Shown here: positions 44,078-56,119 of the stretch, in pieces | Layout: the number at the start of each line of letters is the position of its first letter | How positions within the stretch are numbered: the first letter of the stretch is position 1 | Source: Tuctoria greenei | Lineage: Eukaryota; Streptophyta; Magnoliopsida; Poales; Poaceae | Length of the DNA: 64,000 nt | Assembly (NCBI GenBank): GCA_036927565.1 | Contig: JAYESD010000007.1 | Span: forward strand, 1,509,644 to 1,573,643 | Direction: 5' to 3' | Made by a program: the position numbers and the translations under genes | Notes under the pieces: model-generated | Databases searched by the model: none | Told to the model about the DNA's origin: nothing | What the model saw: only the letters and a program-made list of their open reading frames with translations

Positions 44078-45165
44078 GAACTCGCGCTCATCACTTTCCT
44101 CAAGGCTAATGTCGACGTGTTTGCCTGGCAACCGTCACAAATGCCTGGGATACCTAGTGAAGTGATCGAGCATAATCTGAAGATCTATCCTGACGCTTGG
44201 CCTGTGCACTAGAAGCCTCGAAAGCAATCAGTAGAGTGACATAACTTCATACGACAATAAGTGAAGAAGTTGCTCGAAGCTGGGTTCATCCGAGAAGTCT
44301 TCCACCCAAAATGGTTGGCGAACCCAGTCGTTGTACCCAAGGCCGGCTGGAAGCTTCGGATGTGTATCGACTACACAACACATAAGGCATGCCCAAAAGA
44401 TCCATTCCCACTACCTAGAATAGATCAGATAGTGGATTCCACCCCCGGGTGTGAATTACTGTATTTCCTAGACGCATATTCTGAGTACCATCAAATCAGA
44501 ATGTCTAGGGAAGATGAAGAACATACTTCTTTTATCACAATAGATGGATTGTACTGCTATACTGCCATGCCATTTGGTCTCAAGAATGCAACTTTAACTT
44601 TTGTACGAGCTATGTACAAAACCTTTGGAGAGCTCATCAAAGACATAGTGGAAGTGTATGTTGATGACACCGTCGTCAAGATTAAAGACAAGGAGTCATT
44701 CCTTGACACTTTGCAAGCTGTCTTCGACAAGTTGCGAGTCACTCGCACAAAGCTGAACCCAGACAAGTGCGTCTTCAGGGTTAGCTCTGGAAAGCTTCTT
44801 GGTTTCCTGGTAAACCACCGGGGCATAGAGGCAAATCCAGCGAAGATTAAAGCCATTGAGTATATGCTACCACCAGCCCGCATCAAGGACGTCCAGAAAC
44901 TGACTGGATGTCTAGCCACCCTCAGCCGGTTCATTTCAAGACTGGCAGAACAGGCGCTACCCTTCTTCAAGCTATTGAGGAAGTCCGGACCATTCCAATG
45001 GTCTGAAGAAGCAGAAAAGGCGTTCCAGGAGCTAAAGCAGCTCCTCACCACTCTACCAACCTTGGTAGCTCCGAACCCTGGTGAGCCCTTACTGCTTTAC
45101 ATTTCAGCAACCGACGAGGTTGTCAGCATGGTCTTGGTTGCGGAGAGACCAGAACCATCCCAAGC
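44078..45165 (+). pseudogene. Gypsy reverse transcriptase
   Basis: The region starts ELALITFLKANVDVFAWQPS and then has three stops (near 44210, 44237 and 44258) before the open part at 44261. Motifs are KLRMCIDYTTHKACPKDPFP, YFLDAYSEYHQIRMSREDEE, PFGLKNATLTFVRAMYKTFG and the catalytic VYVDDTVVKIK. The thumb (KLLGFLVNHRGIEANPAKIK) and connection follow. It would copy element RNA to DNA. The early stops and the loss of an Asn-Lys unit after TTH show decay. Confidence 0.88.
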
Positions 45166-45425
45166 TCAGGAATCCAGATCCCTCCGGGAGGGTCCGGAGT
45201 TCCTGAAGGTGAGTCTAGGTCCCAGCCCCCACACTTGGATCTACAAGGAGTTATTACAGAAGATCTGGACCCCTCTAGGAGGGTCTGGGTCGCTCTAGTA
45301 GAAGCTCCGGGTTCCTCCAGCAAGGACCCGGAGGTCCCCGAAGCAGGTCTGGACCCCTCCGGGAGGGTCCGGGTCGATGTGGAGGAAGCTCCGGGCCCCT
45401 CTGGGAGGGTCCGGACAGTCCAACG
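45165..45425 (+). repeat. Palindromic minisatellite between reverse transcriptase and RNase H
   Basis: At least five imperfect copies of 'ccctccgggagggtccgg' interrupt the polyprotein between AERPEPSQAQE and the TVQRPMYFISK stretch. It reads as Pro/Gly/Arg/Glu-rich linker sequence in the frame from 45235. It is shared with 38390-38645. Confidence 0.75.
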
Positions 45426-46155
45426 CCCAATGTACTTCATAAGCAAAGTACTACATGATGCCAAGACTCGATACCTAGAGGTGCACAAGATGCTCTACGC
45501 AGTTCTCATCGCCTCCAGGAAGCTTCGCCATTACTTCCAAGCTCACAAGATCTCAGTGGTAACCTCTTATCCACTGCGTGAGATCTTGCATAATCCCAAC
45601 TCTACTGGGAACATTGCAAAGTGGGCAGCGGAATCGGCCGAATTCAATCTTGAATTCGTCCCAAGACAAGCGATCAAGAGTCAAGCATTGGCAGACTTCG
45701 TGGCGGATTGGACCCCCTCTCCATCAAACCCTGGGGGCCCTAGTGAGCAGAAGCCGGAACTCAGGGCTATGGTCTTCACCGAGCCTCACTGGACCCTCTA
45801 CTTCGACGGCTCCATGCAAAAGCAGGGGGCCGGAGCTGGAGTTCTTCTCCTCGCTCCAACCGGGGAGAAGGTAAAATACATGGTCAACCTTGACTTCAAG
45901 GCGACCAACAACATGGCGGAGTATGAAGCACTCATTTACAGACTAAAGGTGGCACTATCATATGGTGTCAAGCAGCTGTTGGTCAAGGGAGATTCGCAGC
46001 TCATCATTAAACAGGTGAAGGGTGAATGCTCCTGTAACAATCCTCAACTAGCTGCTTATCTCCTTGAAGTCCAGAGGCTTCAGAAGGACTTCAAAGTCCT
46101 GGATCTCCACCATGTCCATAAAGTTGAAGCTGACGAACTCTCGACGAAAGCGTAA
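45426..46155 (+). pseudogene. Gypsy RNase H
   Basis: After MYFISKVLHDAKTRYLEVHK (connection) the RNase H domain reads EPHWTLYFDGSMQKQGAGAG, KATNNMAEYEALIYRLKVAL and VKGDSQLIIKQVKGE, then HHVHKVEADELSTKA and a stop at 46153. The catalytic D (FDGS), E (MAEYEA) and D (KGDSQ) are kept. The frame is open, but its connection to the upstream polymerase frame is broken. Confidence 0.85.
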
Positions 46156-46194
46156 ACTGGAGCTCCGACTCCTGACAAAACCTTCATCCGGAGG

Positions 46195-47606
46195 TTGTCA
46201 AAACCCACAGCTCAGCCTGCCGAACTGAGCGAAGGGGGTGAGACCAGCATCCCGAAGTTGGCGGTCCCGATGGCCCTGTTACCATGGCAGCCATCAAGGG
46301 TCGTAGGTGCTACCGAAAGCTCTGAGCAACCCAGCACGCAAGACTCAAATGCTCAAGCAAGCTCTGATGCATGGATCTCAGAGATCTGGAGCTACTTGAA
46401 AGACAATATCCTTCCTGACGATGATGTATCCACTAACCGGATAGTCAGATTGGCTAAAAGATATACGTTGGTAGAAGGGGATCTCTACCAGCGCGGTACC
46501 AATGGCGTCCTAATGCGGTGCATCACAAGGGAAGAAGGCTGCGAGCTCCTCGCAGAAATCCATGGAGGCGAGTGTGGGAACCACGCGTCTTCCTGCACGC
46601 TGGTCGGTAAAGCCTTCCGACATGGCTTCTACTGGCCTACAACGCTCCAGAATGCAACTGAGCTGGTGAAGAAGTGCGAAGCATGCCAGTTCCATGCAAA
46701 GAAAATTCACACACCAGCTCAAACTCTACAAATGATACCTCCTACATGGCCTTTCACTGTGTGGGGGATGAACATCTTGGGACCTTTCCCAAGAGCCATC
46801 AGAGGTTATAAGTTACTGTATGTTGCCATTGACAAGTTCACCAAATGGCCGGAAGCAACTCCAGTTGTGACAATAAACAAGCAATCAGCTATCAACTTCT
46901 TGCAGTCCATTGTATGCAGATTTGGAGTCCCGAACAAAATCATAACAGATAATGGGACCCAATTCACAAGCTCTGCTTTCCAAGGATACTGCAAAGACCT
47001 CGACATCCAAGTCAACTACGCCTCCGTAGCTCACCCGACAAGCAATGGCCAAGCCAAGAGAGCAAATGCAGAAATCCTAAAAGGACTCAAGATGCGCACA
47101 TATGAGTGCCTGAAAAAACATGGAGCCAACTGGATCGAAGAGCTTCCGCCCACTCTATGGGCCAACAGGACAACTCCAAACCTGTCAACTGGAGAGACAC
47201 CCTTCTTCCTGGTGTACAGAGCTGAAGCAATCCTTCCTCCAGAAATCACCTTGGGGTCGCTCCGGGTCTGGACCTTCGACGAAGCCACACAGGACCAGCT
47301 CCGGTGTGAAGACCTTGACCTCCTTGAAGAGGAAGGTGCCGAGTAGCTGTTCGGAATGCCCGATACCGCCAAGCTCTTCGGCGCTATCACCAAAGGCATG
47401 CTCACAGCCGACAGCTCAAGGAAGGCGATCTGGTTCTACAGAGAATACAATCCATAGAAGAGTTAAACAAACTCTCCCCCAGCTGGGAGGGACCCTTCCG
47501 AGTGATCAAAGTATCCCATCTCGGATGCGTTCGCTTGGCAACCGAGGATGGGACACCTCTCCCAAATCCTTGGAACATTGAGCACCTCCGTAAGTTCTAC
47601 GCTTAA
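46195..47606 (+). pseudogene. Gypsy integrase, catalytic residues lost
   Basis: The zinc-binding region is good (GNHASSCTLVGKAFRHGFYW, KKCEACQFHAKKIH). In the catalytic core the first acid is changed (GMNILGPF; the relative at 19329 has IDILGPF). The second is kept (DNGTQF). The third is changed to Lys (SNGQAKRANAE; usual SNGQAERANAE). A frameshift near 47330-47345 moves the C-terminal part (WEGPFRVIKVS, NIEHLRKFYA) to another frame, ending at 47606. It could not integrate DNA. The stretch 47607-48922 is non-coding. Confidence 0.87.
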
Positions 47607-48341
47607 TATCACAGAGGTGAGTCTGTAATTACATGTGATGTATGTTATAGAGTCATTGTACAGAGTCGGGTAGCTCCTCCGGGAGGGCAGCCGGACCTAC
47701 CCCGTTAGGTCCACAACGTCCATGCAACACTTGTCACAGTCTCAGAACTAAAAGTGTAGCTAGCTACCTTGGGTCAAACGAGAAACAAAACACACTTAGC
47801 CTGGTTCCGTACCCTAAGAGTGTACTTGTTTCCCCTGTACCCCGGACCTATAATGAAAGCCATCATTGTGTGAAAACAGACTCCACGTGCATTTACTTTG
47901 TACAGGCTCAATATTTTTTATTTTTCTCTTTCTTGTCTATAACAAAGTTGTGCAGTTCTTAAGAAATTTTAGCTCGACCAAGTTATGTACAATTCGAGTT
48001 GCATTGTCTATTCTTCTGGGTCCAAATATTGTGGATGGTTTACTTGTCTGAATGCCGCCAAGCCAATCTAGGGCCGGAGTGTGCTATCGACTTAGCCTGG
48101 TCATGCACCCTAAGTACGCCACTCTACCTGCACCCCGACAGGCCGAAGTAAGGCGAGTCTAGAAACGATCGGACCTGAAGGAAACAAGATGGTGCTCTTG
48201 ATTGTATTTAGAATTATGTTCGACCTAAAACTTTCTTGGGAATAGTAAGCCGCAATGAAGTTATAGATAGGAAACGGATTTTACTATTTTTCTTGACTTC
48301 AGTGTGCAGGAAAAATAAATATTTCATGATGATGGTGAATG

Positions 48342-48662
48342 AAGCCGGAGATGACAAAGCTCCGACATCCTCTAGGCGGCTTATGGTCGATGTCCAAACA
48401 TTGACATTGAGCATCGCTGGAGCTACTCAGCTCCGGTAAAGCTAGAGGGCAAGCCGTCAACGTGGAGAAAAGATGGTGGAAAGACTCTATAGAGGAGTCT
48501 ACTGTCGATACACCACATGTTGACAGAGGTCACTGCCGGAGCTACCAAGCTCCGACACCCCAGAGGGCTAACCGTCGATGCTTTACGCGTTGATGGAGAC
48601 TACTGCCGGAGCTACTAAGCTCCAACGATGGTCAATGCCGGAGCCACTAAGCTTCGACAGCC
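48342..48662. repeat. Array of short hairpins between convergent genes
   Basis: Five units with the core CGGAGCT-ACTA-AGCTCCG or close variants lie at about 48342, 48417, 48535, 48605 and 48637. They fall between the end of the integrase and the end of the antisense gene, as at 18367-18600 in the younger relative. Confidence 0.72.
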
Positions 48663-48922
48663 TCAGGGGGCCTACACTATCGAAGACTTCGGACCTACAT
48701 TCTACAAGTTCGAAGCATGCAAGTCTTCAACTGTTACATCCTCTTGGTACATGTTCACAATCAAATTGTGTACATCTACCAGGGGGCCAAGTGAGACAAA
48801 GGTGTTGAAGACAAAAAATGAAATTCATAAAAATTTTTGGATTTCATTCATCTGGAGACAAGAGATTACAAAATTGGAGAAGAAGAAGACAGAATACAAG
48901 TGGGAGCTACAGATAGATGGTC

Positions 48923-50303
48923 CTAGACCCTATGGAAGAACTGGGTGACCTTCTGGGCCACCTCCGACATGCTGGCTCGGGCAACTTCACCCTCTCCTTC
49001 GATGGGGCCTTCAAGCATCGGGTCCAGAGGGAATTGAGGGTCCCGGCTGGTGTAGCACGTTAGCACAAACTCTGCGACATTCTTCGCCAGGGACTGTCCC
49101 TCAGTTTCTAGCTGGTCCACGATGACATCGCCCATCTTGGTGAGCTTGTTGCCTGCTGAACTCAGCGCCTCCAACGCCTGGTCCAGCTCCAGCTCCGGAT
49201 CATCCGGACGCACGGGACTGAAGCCCATTGGCGTCAGCGCGTCGTTGGATTTGCCCAGGAAGTCCCAAACTTGTTGGGACTCTGTATCCCTTGTGCTTCG
49301 CATCTCCACCAAGGATCTTTTGGCAGCCGCAAGCTCATAGTTCTCCCGAGCAAGACGCTCCACCTCTTTGGCATTCTGCCGAATCTTTTCAGCAAACTGC
49401 CTTTCAACTTTACTGAGCTCTTCTTCCCGGAGGTGGATCTGATTCCGGCGATTGATCAGATCCTTCTCTCGACCCTGTACTTTCTTCTCTTTGGCAGCAA
49501 TGGCATTCTCCTGCTTGTAGAGATCTTGCCCTCGCTCCCAGGCCTTCTTCTCCTCCTCCTCGCAATGCTCCTCCAATTTCTTGGTGCGTTCTTTGAGGCT
49601 CTTGTCAACCAGAGCTGTCTTTTGGACAAGCTCCTCCTCCCTCTTCACGAGGTCGTCCCGCAGCTCCAGGAGTTTTTGCTCTTCATCTTCGAGCTTTCTC
49701 TCCTGCGCTTCAAGAGCCTCCGAGCTCTTGACGAGACTAACGTGGATGGCGGCGAGCCTCTCCCGGCGGTCATCCGCTGTGCTAAGCAGCTTTGGCTTGC
49801 TCGTAGATGGACCGGGAATGGTTGTCAAGGGACCGCGTCATGCTTTCCCTCTCATCCAACAGCTTACTCCAGTACTCCAGGCGGATTTTCTCCCTCTGCA
49901 CCCACTCCTTGTGGTCAGCCAGCCTCGACTGCGCCAGCTTGGTCTCAAAATGGAGTCGGTTGCGCCACCTCCTAAGGGTTTGATGCTCCTCCTCAAGGGC
50001 CTCGCTATCGTGGTAGAAAGCCAGCTGGACCTGGCGAAGGCTGGAGCAGGCGTTGTCAATAGACAACGATAGGGGGATCGAGTCCGGACCTGTCGGGGTC
50101 CTCTCCGCTGGCTCCAACGGATCTTCAGTAACGAAAATTGCGTCCCACTCTACAAGATCGGTCCCCTGATCTTCCACGGCACTAGGGCCGTCCTCCGGGA
50201 TAGCCTCGGCCGCGGCCGAGGAAGGACGTGCAACAGAAGTTCCGACCTCCAGAATTGACTCCGAAGGTCCCACCGCCAGGTCATCAACAACTGGCCCCTC
50301 AGG

Positions 50304-50335
<32 letters not shown>

Positions 50336-52501
50336 CGCAGCTTCATCTTGGCACCCTAGTTGAGCAGCAGGCGCCTCCAGGATCACCACTTCCGGAACAG
50401 GTGTTGAAGGTTCAGTCGAAGTAGGATCTACTTCCGGCTCCAGCGCACGCGCCTCCTCCGCCGCTCGCTCAGGTGCTGGCGCTTCAACCATCATGGGCTC
50501 AGGCGCTGGTGCTTCAACCACCATAGGCTCAGGCGCAGATACCTCCGCAGCAACTGGCTCGGATGCCAAAACCTCTTCAACGACCGACTCTATAGTAGGA
50601 ACTTCTGCAGTAACCGACTCTACCGCTGGAGCTTCCTCAACAACCGGCTCAAGTGCCGAAGCTTCATCAACACCCGACTCCACCGCCGAGACCTCATCAA
50701 CCATCGGCTCGACTGCCGGGGCTTCAACAACATCCGACTCTAGGACCGGAATCGCAGCTACCTCCGGCTTTGCGACCGGAGCGTCCAACATCTCAGCATC
50801 CAAGCCCGGAGCTTCAACCTCCGGGGCTGGTGCCGTTAGTACATCTTCATTCCTATGGTCCGGCGCTACCACGGGAGCTTCTGGGGATGAGTCGAGGTCC
50901 AAGACCACAACAGCCAGCGCCGGGGCTGCCGCAGCCTTAGCCGCCTCTTGGGGCGGTGTTGGAATTGGAGTCGGAGCTTCAGCGTGCACAGCCTCAACTG
51001 CTGCTGCAGAGGCCGGAGCTTCAGCCCTTTTCTTAGGCACGCTGTGGATGAAGGATGAAGAAACTCAAAATACAGACATAACTATAAAACAACTGACTGG
51101 GGTGAAAAATCAAAAATTACCTTAGAAGGCTTCCACACCAGTTAGCACGAAACCTCTTTTCCGGACGCTCTGGGTTGACCCCACCGCCACTGGCGTTGTA
51201 GTCCCGGAAGGTCCCCCGGAGCTTGCTGCTGCTACCGGCGTTGCCTTGGTCGAGACCCCCCTCGACCGGGTAGGACCTCCAGACCAAGAGCCCTCAGCAG
51301 GCCCTGGTACTGGAGTCACTTGGCCGGTGCTAGCACCCCAGGAAGATGCCGCTGCTGGAGTAGATGCCGCCATGGAAGACCTCCCCCTCCGAGGAGAAGG
51401 AGCCGCCGTGGAAGAAGCAGGCCTGGCGGACCTTCCGTCGGCATGCCTCAGCTTCCTCTTACGGCTCGAGGGCTCGGCCAACTCCTTGCCCTTGCCAGCG
51501 AATTCGGTTCTTGGCTTTGGGGCGGGAGCGGAACCGCCTTCAGGAGCTTCGAAGATCGCCAACCCGGTGGTCGAACGACTCTCAACGACACCAAGGTCGT
51601 CAAGCACCGGCATCGTCCGCCGAAGCTCCCCACTGAACTCTGCCTCCATGTTCAGAGGGAGGAAATCCTCCGGCAGAGCCAAGTTGTCACCCTCTATGTC
51701 GATGCCGTGCTGGAACTTCTTGAGGTGGAACTCCAAAGTTGCACCCTCCATGTTGGACTTCAAACCGGTCTCGATCCGGTCATCGTCCAACATAGTGTTG
51801 AGGGCCCAAGCAAGCTTCTCCCTCTTCTTCAGCGGAGTCCACCTGTTGGTCAGGAAGTTGCAAAACACCCCTTGAGGAGTCACCCCTCCTTCCACGTACA
51901 GGCGGATCCTAGTCAGAGCAGGGTTGAAGGCATCCGACAACACCGGATCTTCACTCCAAACTGCAGTGTCGATGTTGGGGAGGCCTTCCGGCAGCTCCAG
52001 CTTCTCGTGCTCCTCCACCCTGATGACAATCCAATCCTTTTTCCAGTCGTCCCACTTCCCACAAGGGAACGACCGCAAGTACTTGTACGGGCACTTCTTG
52101 CGCTTCACAAAATAGTAGAAGCCAAGGTACTCGTCACTCCTGCCCGTAGTGTGTACAGTGAAGAAGGTGCGGAAGAGCTCAATGCAGGGGGGAATGCCCA
52201 CCCACATCTCGTAGAAGTGGACAAAGATCGACACCAGGAGAATGGAGTGGGGGCCAAGGTGGTACAGCTGCAGACCATAGAAGTCTAGCAGCATCAAGAA
52301 GAAAGAGGAGAAAGGTGGGATCAGCCCCACCATGGCGTACGCAGAGAAGTACACCATGTCGCTGGCGTGTTCCTTCTCGAACGGAAGCTTGCCAGCGCGA
52401 ACCAAGTGGTTGAAGAAGTCAAGGGACCACCCCATGAGGGCCCGGAACTTCTTCAAATCACCGTCGGTCTTCAGTCGGCTCTGGCGGAGACCCAGCTCCA
52501 T
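48923..52501 (-). pseudogene. Antisense gene of 13.2-kb gypsy element (two exons, frameshifted)
   Basis: The minus-strand start MELGLRQSRLK is at 52501. Exon 1 runs to 51121 and the intron is 51120-51042 (gtaatttttg...catccacag), at the same position as in the relative at 14614. Exon 2 is 51041-48923. The N-terminal domain matches the 'putative gypsy-type transposase' family (GLIPPFSSFFLMLLDFYG, GFYYFVKRKKCPYKYLRSF). The 'EAPAVEPM' repeats lie at about 50430-50900 and the coiled coil at 48960-49990. Damage includes a TAA just before the donor, a poly-C/poly-G tract at 50309-50334 that shifts the frame, and a shift near 49800. An upstream in-frame ATG (52624) is not shared by the relative. Confidence 0.8.
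50309..50334. repeat. Poly-G tract inside the antisense gene
   Basis: Roughly 25 uninterrupted G on + read as a polyproline run on the minus strand and cause a frame change. The exact length is prone to replication and sequencing error. Confidence 0.9.
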
Positions 52502-53037
52502 CGCGGCACAGTGAGGCAAGAGAGGAAAAGCAAGCGAAAGTTTGGAAGGTTTGAGCGCAAGTTCGAATGAAAGGCGTAAAGAACCCCAAACGGTGTATGC
52601 TTTCCTTCTTAAGTAAGCCCCCACAATGCTTGGATGGAAACCAGAGAGGAGCCGGCGATACCAGTCAAAAACTCCACCCTGCCAATGACAAGGGGGCCTG
52701 GGGCCACCCCAACGATCAAGTCGAGGTCCTTACCCCAGGCGAACGTTGTCATCATGAAAGGCGGGAAACCCGAAGGCGGCGACCCGACAGGGCACTTGGA
52801 ACCGATACAATTTTCGTATCGGGAACCGGCGACCTTCAATCGCGTGAGATCCGCACACTGAGATCTCACCTGCCGCATCCAAGATACGCCACGCGACGGT
52901 GGTTTAACTGCGAACCATCGCCAACAGCACGTCCAAAGACCCTTGAAGACACGGCTCAAAAACTGAAGAATGGACCCACCTCCGGCGGAATGAATTCATC
53001 CAAAAAGTCTCTCCCGGAGGTGGGCGTAGGGGACCAC

Positions 53038-53919
53038 TGTCAGTACCCTATGTACCGGATACCCTTTGAGATTGCAAAGATCACAAGAAAACTCCATCTA
53101 CCATATTTGAAGACCTTTGAAGGCCCCACATGTCAGGTGTAACCGGACCTGCTTCCCCGACATGGTTAGTCCCAGGGCCGCCACATGTATCATAAGACTG
53201 GAACTATCGCCCACACATGGGAAAGCTCCGGCTAGATACCAGTATGGCATCCCCGGACCTAACCCCAGATAGAGGGAAGCTTCGGTGCCTACACGTGTCC
53301 AATAGCACCAGACCTACCCGTCCATGACGGTAAGCTCCAGAGCTGCCACGTGGCTGAACCGTCAGATCTTCAACTTCAACAATCGGGCTAGTGGACCCCT
53401 AATGGCTCCGAACCTTCAAGGAGCAATCAAAGACTTCAAGACCTGATTAAGTGTCATTAATGCCATATTAATGACACACGATCGGATGGCCCTTAATACT
53501 GGTAACATCACTATTAAGGCCCCTTACCAGGCTATTAAGGGTAATTAACCTCATTAATTGTGTATCAAGCATGTGTATCTGCCGGGGCCACATGTTGGGC
53601 CAGGATAATGGTGTAACGACCAGTCCTTGTGCTATAAAAGAACTGGTCAACAATACACAAGGGATGATTCCAGACCACTAATGGACTCCCTGACCTAGAC
53701 GAGCTTCTTCTTCTGGAGCTTCTTCTAGACTCACACGATTAATACTACACCAACACACCCCGTGGAGTAGGGTATTACGCTCAGGCGGCCCGAACCACGT
53801 AAATCTCTGTGTCCATTTTTCTTTCACTTTCTTGAATCTCTGCGCGCCCATTACCGAACTACAACTCCTCGATCTACTAACGGTAGTGTCGGGAGATCTG
53901 CCAGATCCAAACACCGACA
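53038..53919 (+). repeat. 3' LTR of 13.2-kb gypsy element
   Basis: This 882-bp LTR starts TGTCAGTACCC and ends CACCGACA. The TATA box ctataaaag is at 53632-53640, within a partly damaged hairpin (53618-53650). Confidence 0.92.
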
Positions 53920-55639
53920 CAAACCATCCCAATATCGAGTTCCCTCTAATCATGGAAGTTGTCCAGGTGCTCATAACCGGGAGCATGGCTATCGTGATAG
54001 TTTATTAGACACTCTGCAGAGGTTGTACCACTTTACCCACGTGTTTGTGATTTCATCACCTGTTGGCGACTAAAGAAAACCTCCATTATGCCAAAACACT
54101 ACCATAGGTGTATGGCCAAGAGATCACAAAATAGCCTTTACAAAGGGATTACTAGCCTATTTAGACCCCACTGAGGTTTCACCGGTGGCGATGCCTCCAA
54201 CTGAGCACATCTTCAACCAAGGGCCCCCTCTTGAGCCATTCGGATCCCAGGGTAGTCCCACCAATCATCAACAAACCCAATCCGACTACCCCTTCCACGA
54301 ACATCTTTAATGGTCCAAATAACACTAGCAAAGCCCTAATTAATCAGCTACGCCACACCCATACTTGGCCTCGTGGTGGCACTGTAGTCCTGACTTATTC
54401 TCACATGAACCGATCCTTAGATCTAAAGCAAGCAAACCACCATAACATCCAACCGATCCACATACTAGGCTTGCTTAGATCACCCATTACCATATCATTT
54501 TAACCAGTTCATGTTAACCATAATATCATAAATATATAATTAAGTTAAGTGGTATAGTTGTTTTCCCATCCCAATTGATTAAGCGAAGCAAAAAGGTAAA
54601 AATCCCATCCCGACTCTCTACCATGTATTCCAGGTGACAAGGGTGGTCAAACAAATCTAGTAAACTTTCTATCATAGGATTCCCATCAAATTGACACAAG
54701 CATGCAGTTTTGCAAACAAAACATTTATTTTAGAAACAAGATCAATATGCTTCAGGACACTTGCCTTGCTCTTGGGATTGATTCGGGTCAAAGCCTTCAA
54801 ACTCTTGGTGCTCAAGATCCTCCGGGGCACTCCCTAGCACAAATCCGTCTAATCTGCACAATAAACATACAAGACAAGAAACACAATCAAGGAGTGCACA
54901 AACATTACTCAATATGACATGATATGCATGATTAATGCAAATGCAAGGTGTAACTTGTTAATGAGTTGCTTTTAATGATCACTAACTAGTTCTAATAGCT
55001 TTTATCAAGTTTATACAGGTTTGGATGTGATTAGATCTAATTTTAGAATTAATTCAATAGAAATTGACCAGGAAAATCAAACTAGCCCGCTAGGGATCAG
55101 ACAAGTCCACACTTCGCGAGATCAGCAGATTAGGGTTTTCTAGATCGATGTGAATTTGGAGACTTGGGGTTGAATTCACGTAACAAAAAGAGAATAGAAG
55201 GTATACCAGGTGTTTAGGACTCCAATGAATCGAGAAACTTGGAGGTAGCACTTGGATCTTGATGATCTAGGGTTGGTGATGAACTTGGAGATGAATTGTT
55301 GATGAACAACGAAACTTGATGGAGATCTTGATCCTCTTTTCGTTTCCTCCTCTTCTTCTTCTTGCTTGGGATCTCCTCCTCCCTCCTTGATGGTGGCTCT
55401 CCACGAACTGGGGTTTGGGTGGGGTGGAAAAGTGGCAAATAGATGTTAAGCCAAGGGGTGGGGTTGTTTATATAGAGGTGGAGGCTGGGGTTAGATGGAT
55501 TTCGAGTTTGAGATGATTAGAGGCCGGTTTAGAGTCCCACATAGGCTCTAAAAGAATTATGCACGACGTCCCTAGGCCCACTTAACGTGAAACCCAAGAA
55601 ACAAGTAGTAAAACAAAGGATTAATTCGGAGTCACGAAA

Positions 55640-55970
55640 TATCGGACAAGTCTGAAAAGGACCGAACTAGTCCGAAGTTGTAAAGAGAGAAATCAGACAA
55701 CTCTGGCCAAAAATCGGACAAGTCCGACTTTAGTCAGAGAGGAAAACGGACAAGTCTGCTGGAACATCGGACTAGTCTGGACAAGTCCAGGGACTTAGCA
55801 TATTTTCAAGGATTCTTGGAACACCGGACTAGTCCACATAGGACCGGACAAGTCCGAAAGTGTCCAGAGGCAAAAACGGACTAGTCCACAGCAAGAACGG
55901 ACAAGTCCGATCGAGGTCAGAGAGAAATCGTACTAGTTCGCACCAAAATTGGACTAGTCCGCACTTTCCA
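55640..55970. repeat. Array of CGGACTAGTCCG-like palindromes (Tekay LTR)
   Basis: About ten imperfect copies of the palindrome CGGACTAGTCCG or its variant CGGACAAGTCCG are spaced irregularly (about 25-45 bp). They lie upstream, on the minus strand, of the LTR TATA box. See the similar arrays at 59865-60410 and 63030-63620. Confidence 0.85.
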
Positions 55971-56119
55971 GAATTTTAAGTGCGGTTTTGTTCCAAATCA
56001 GTTTTAAACTTATTCCTATTTATGTGGATTAATGTTAAACATGTATATGAATGTATGTAGGGCATGATGCATGAAAATGAGGGTGTTACAAACCTACCCC
56101 CTTAAAATGAATCTCGCCC

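Larger units (their letters stand above)
40754..53919 (+). mobile_element. Near full-length gypsy element (RIRE2/Grande-like), 13.2 kb
   Basis: Two 882-bp LTRs (40754-41635 and 53038-53919) are flanked by CAAGC (40749-40753) and CAAAC (53920-53924), one base apart. On + the order is gag, protease, reverse transcriptase, RNase H, integrase. On minus, near the 3' end, is the antisense gene. A purine tract (GGAGGTGGGCGTAGGGG) precedes the 3' LTR. The LTRs differ at roughly one base in twenty over the part I compared (first ~310 bp), mostly C/T and G/A changes, so it is much older than the element at 13239. Several in-frame stops inactivate it. It is inserted in the Tekay LTR. Confidence 0.93.
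40130..56090 (-). repeat. 3' LTR of the Tekay-type element, split by a gypsy insertion
   Basis: It begins TGTGACACCCGG and ends GGGTGTTACA. The parts are 40130-40753 and 53920-56090. The minus-strand TATA box (complement of gtttatata at about 55466-55474) precedes a small serine/lysine-rich frame (55214-55438) that lies in the transcribed part. Upstream of the TATA box is the array at 55640-55970. The rest (53925-55200) is ordinary LTR sequence with no gene seen. Confidence 0.85.

Noticed and set aside
51246..52288. Plus-strand frames of 200-320 codons in the old gypsy element
   Set aside because: They lie opposite the antisense gene, whose domain similarity is on the minus strand.
55214..55438. 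Small lysine/serine-rich frame in the Tekay LTR as a host gene
   Set aside because: It lies just downstream of the LTR TATA box inside the LTR, has no domain, and is ordinary transcribed LTR sequence.
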